Part shown: piece after piece, positions 5,524 to 6,093 of the stretch
Layout of the letters: every line of letters begins with the position of its first letter
Numbering within the stretch: the stretch's first letter is position 1
Origin: Syntrophothermus sp. UBA1445
GTDB lineage: Bacteria > Bacillota > Syntrophomonadia > Syntrophomonadales > DTU052
DNA: 6,093 nt
Reading direction: 5' to 3'
Assembly (NCBI GenBank): GCA_002329495.1
Contig: DCTH01000186.1
Location: 2,536 to 8,628, forward strand
Position numbers and translations under genes: made by a program
The notes under the pieces: model-generated
The model's database searches: none
Told to the model about the DNA's origin: nothing
What the model saw: only the letters and a program-made list of their open reading frames with translations

Positions 5524-6093
5524 ATGCGGGAAAGACCGAATGAGGGGCTATCCTCCTGGCAGCTGACCATGATGGCCCTGGGTACGGTAATCGGCGGCTC
5601 ATTCTTCCTGGGCTCAGCGGTGGCCATCCGTTCTGCAGGTCCCGGGATTGTACTCTCTTACCTGTTGGGCGGGGCTTTGGTTTACCTGATCCTGTTTGCG
5701 CTGTCGGAGATGACAGTGGCCGATGCGGCCCCCGGATCGTTTCGTACCTTTGCCCAGCGGGCGTTTGGCCCGGGGACCGGTTTTGTGGTGGGATGGGTCT
5801 ACTGGACCGGCCAGGTATTGGCCATGTCCAGCGAAGCGGCAGCCGCCTCCATTTTTATTCGGGCGTGGTTCCCTGACATCTCAATTCTTCTGATCGGTTC
5901 GCTCATTATTGTGGGAGTAACCTTGCTCAATTTGCTGGGAGCAACCCATTTGAGTAAGCTGGAAAGCGGACTGGCCCTCATTAAGCTCTTCGCTATCGTG
6001 GGTTTCATCATCCTGGGTGTGGTCTTGATTTTTGGTCTTTATCCCGCGATTCAGCGGGTAGGTATAGGTGAGCTTGCGCGAGAGCCCTGGTTT
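5524..6093 (+). CDS. APC-superfamily amino-acid permease, N-terminal part (runs off right edge)
   Basis: Partial gene: 190 codons are open to the window edge, with ATG preceded by GGAGG at 6 bases (5513-5517). The protein is an integral membrane transporter. Hydrophobic segments lie at about 13-35, 39-61, 84-110, 119-141 and 150-173, the first five of an expected twelve or so helices. The first has the unwound APC substrate-binding motif LGTVIGGSFFLGS (19-31), and FALSEMTVADAAPGSFRTFAQRAFGPGTGFVVGW follows the family order of a conserved Glu in helix 2, a Pro-Gly loop, a Phe-Gly turn and a Gly-Trp entry to helix 3 (shown here as residues 58-91). The family moves amino acids or related amines by proton or sodium coupling or by exchange; the substrate cannot be told. 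It is divergent from the second crotonase gene and shows no clear link to it. Confidence 0.85.
   Translation, partial: MRERPNEGLSSWQLTMMALGTVIGGSFFLGSAVAIRSAGPGIVLSYLLGGALVYLILFALSEMTVADAAPGSFRTFAQRAFGPGTGFVVGWVYWTGQVLAMSSEAAAASIFIRAWFPDISILLIGSLIIVGVTLLNLLGATHLSKLESGLALIKLFAIVGFIILGVVLIFGLYPAIQRVGIGELAREPWF

Noticed and set aside
5799..6011. 70-codon minus-strand open frame
   Set aside because: Antisense to the permease membrane segments.

Overview
The window looks like a stretch of chromosome from a low-to-moderate-GC Gram-positive anaerobe, most likely a member of the Clostridia. The evidence is a YhaM-type exoribonuclease (a Firmicutes hallmark), AGGAGG-like Shine-Dalgarno sites with TTG and GTG starts in use, intrinsic terminators, and two crotonase-fold acyl-CoA enzymes of the kind that multiply in fatty-acid or aromatic-acid oxidising syntrophs. 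The lineage is an inference; no rRNA or other diagnostic marker is present.

Layout, left to right. Positions 1-988 (minus) carry the N-terminal 329 residues of a secreted NlpC/P60 cell-wall hydrolase with SH3-type domains; the catalytic cysteine lies beyond the left edge. Positions 989-1229 are non-coding apart from a doubtful 25-codon leader ORF and a nested palindrome (1132-1201) that probably terminates the next gene. Positions 1230-1940 (minus) encode a crotonase-family enzyme with its own extended -10 promoter. Positions 2079-3335 (minus) encode a WYL-domain transcriptional regulator, and 3354-4295 (minus) encode yhaM. The two are 18 bases apart and form a yhaM-WYL operon. Positions 4296-4565 hold several short palindromes and a strong 14-bp terminator. 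Positions 4566-5339 (minus) encode a second crotonase, GTG-initiated. Positions 5340-5523 are a divergent promoter region, and 5524 to the right edge (plus) is the N-terminal part of an APC-family amino-acid permease.

How the genes fit together. Both crotonases lack the residue equivalent to Glu144 of rat enoyl-CoA hydratase but keep the one equivalent to Glu164. That pattern fits a delta3-delta2-enoyl-CoA isomerase or another non-hydratase crotonase rather than a classical hydratase. They flank the yhaM-WYL operon as separate transcription units. The WYL protein is a candidate ligand-responsive regulator of its own operon or of the neighbouring acyl-CoA genes, but nothing in the sequence proves a target. 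The cell-wall hydrolase and the permease look like unrelated neighbours.

I found no CRISPR array, tRNA, rRNA, intact insertion sequence, defence system or clearly novel multi-gene system. The points most worth a second look are the nested palindrome at 1132-1201, the yhaM-WYL pairing, and the paired single-glutamate crotonases.
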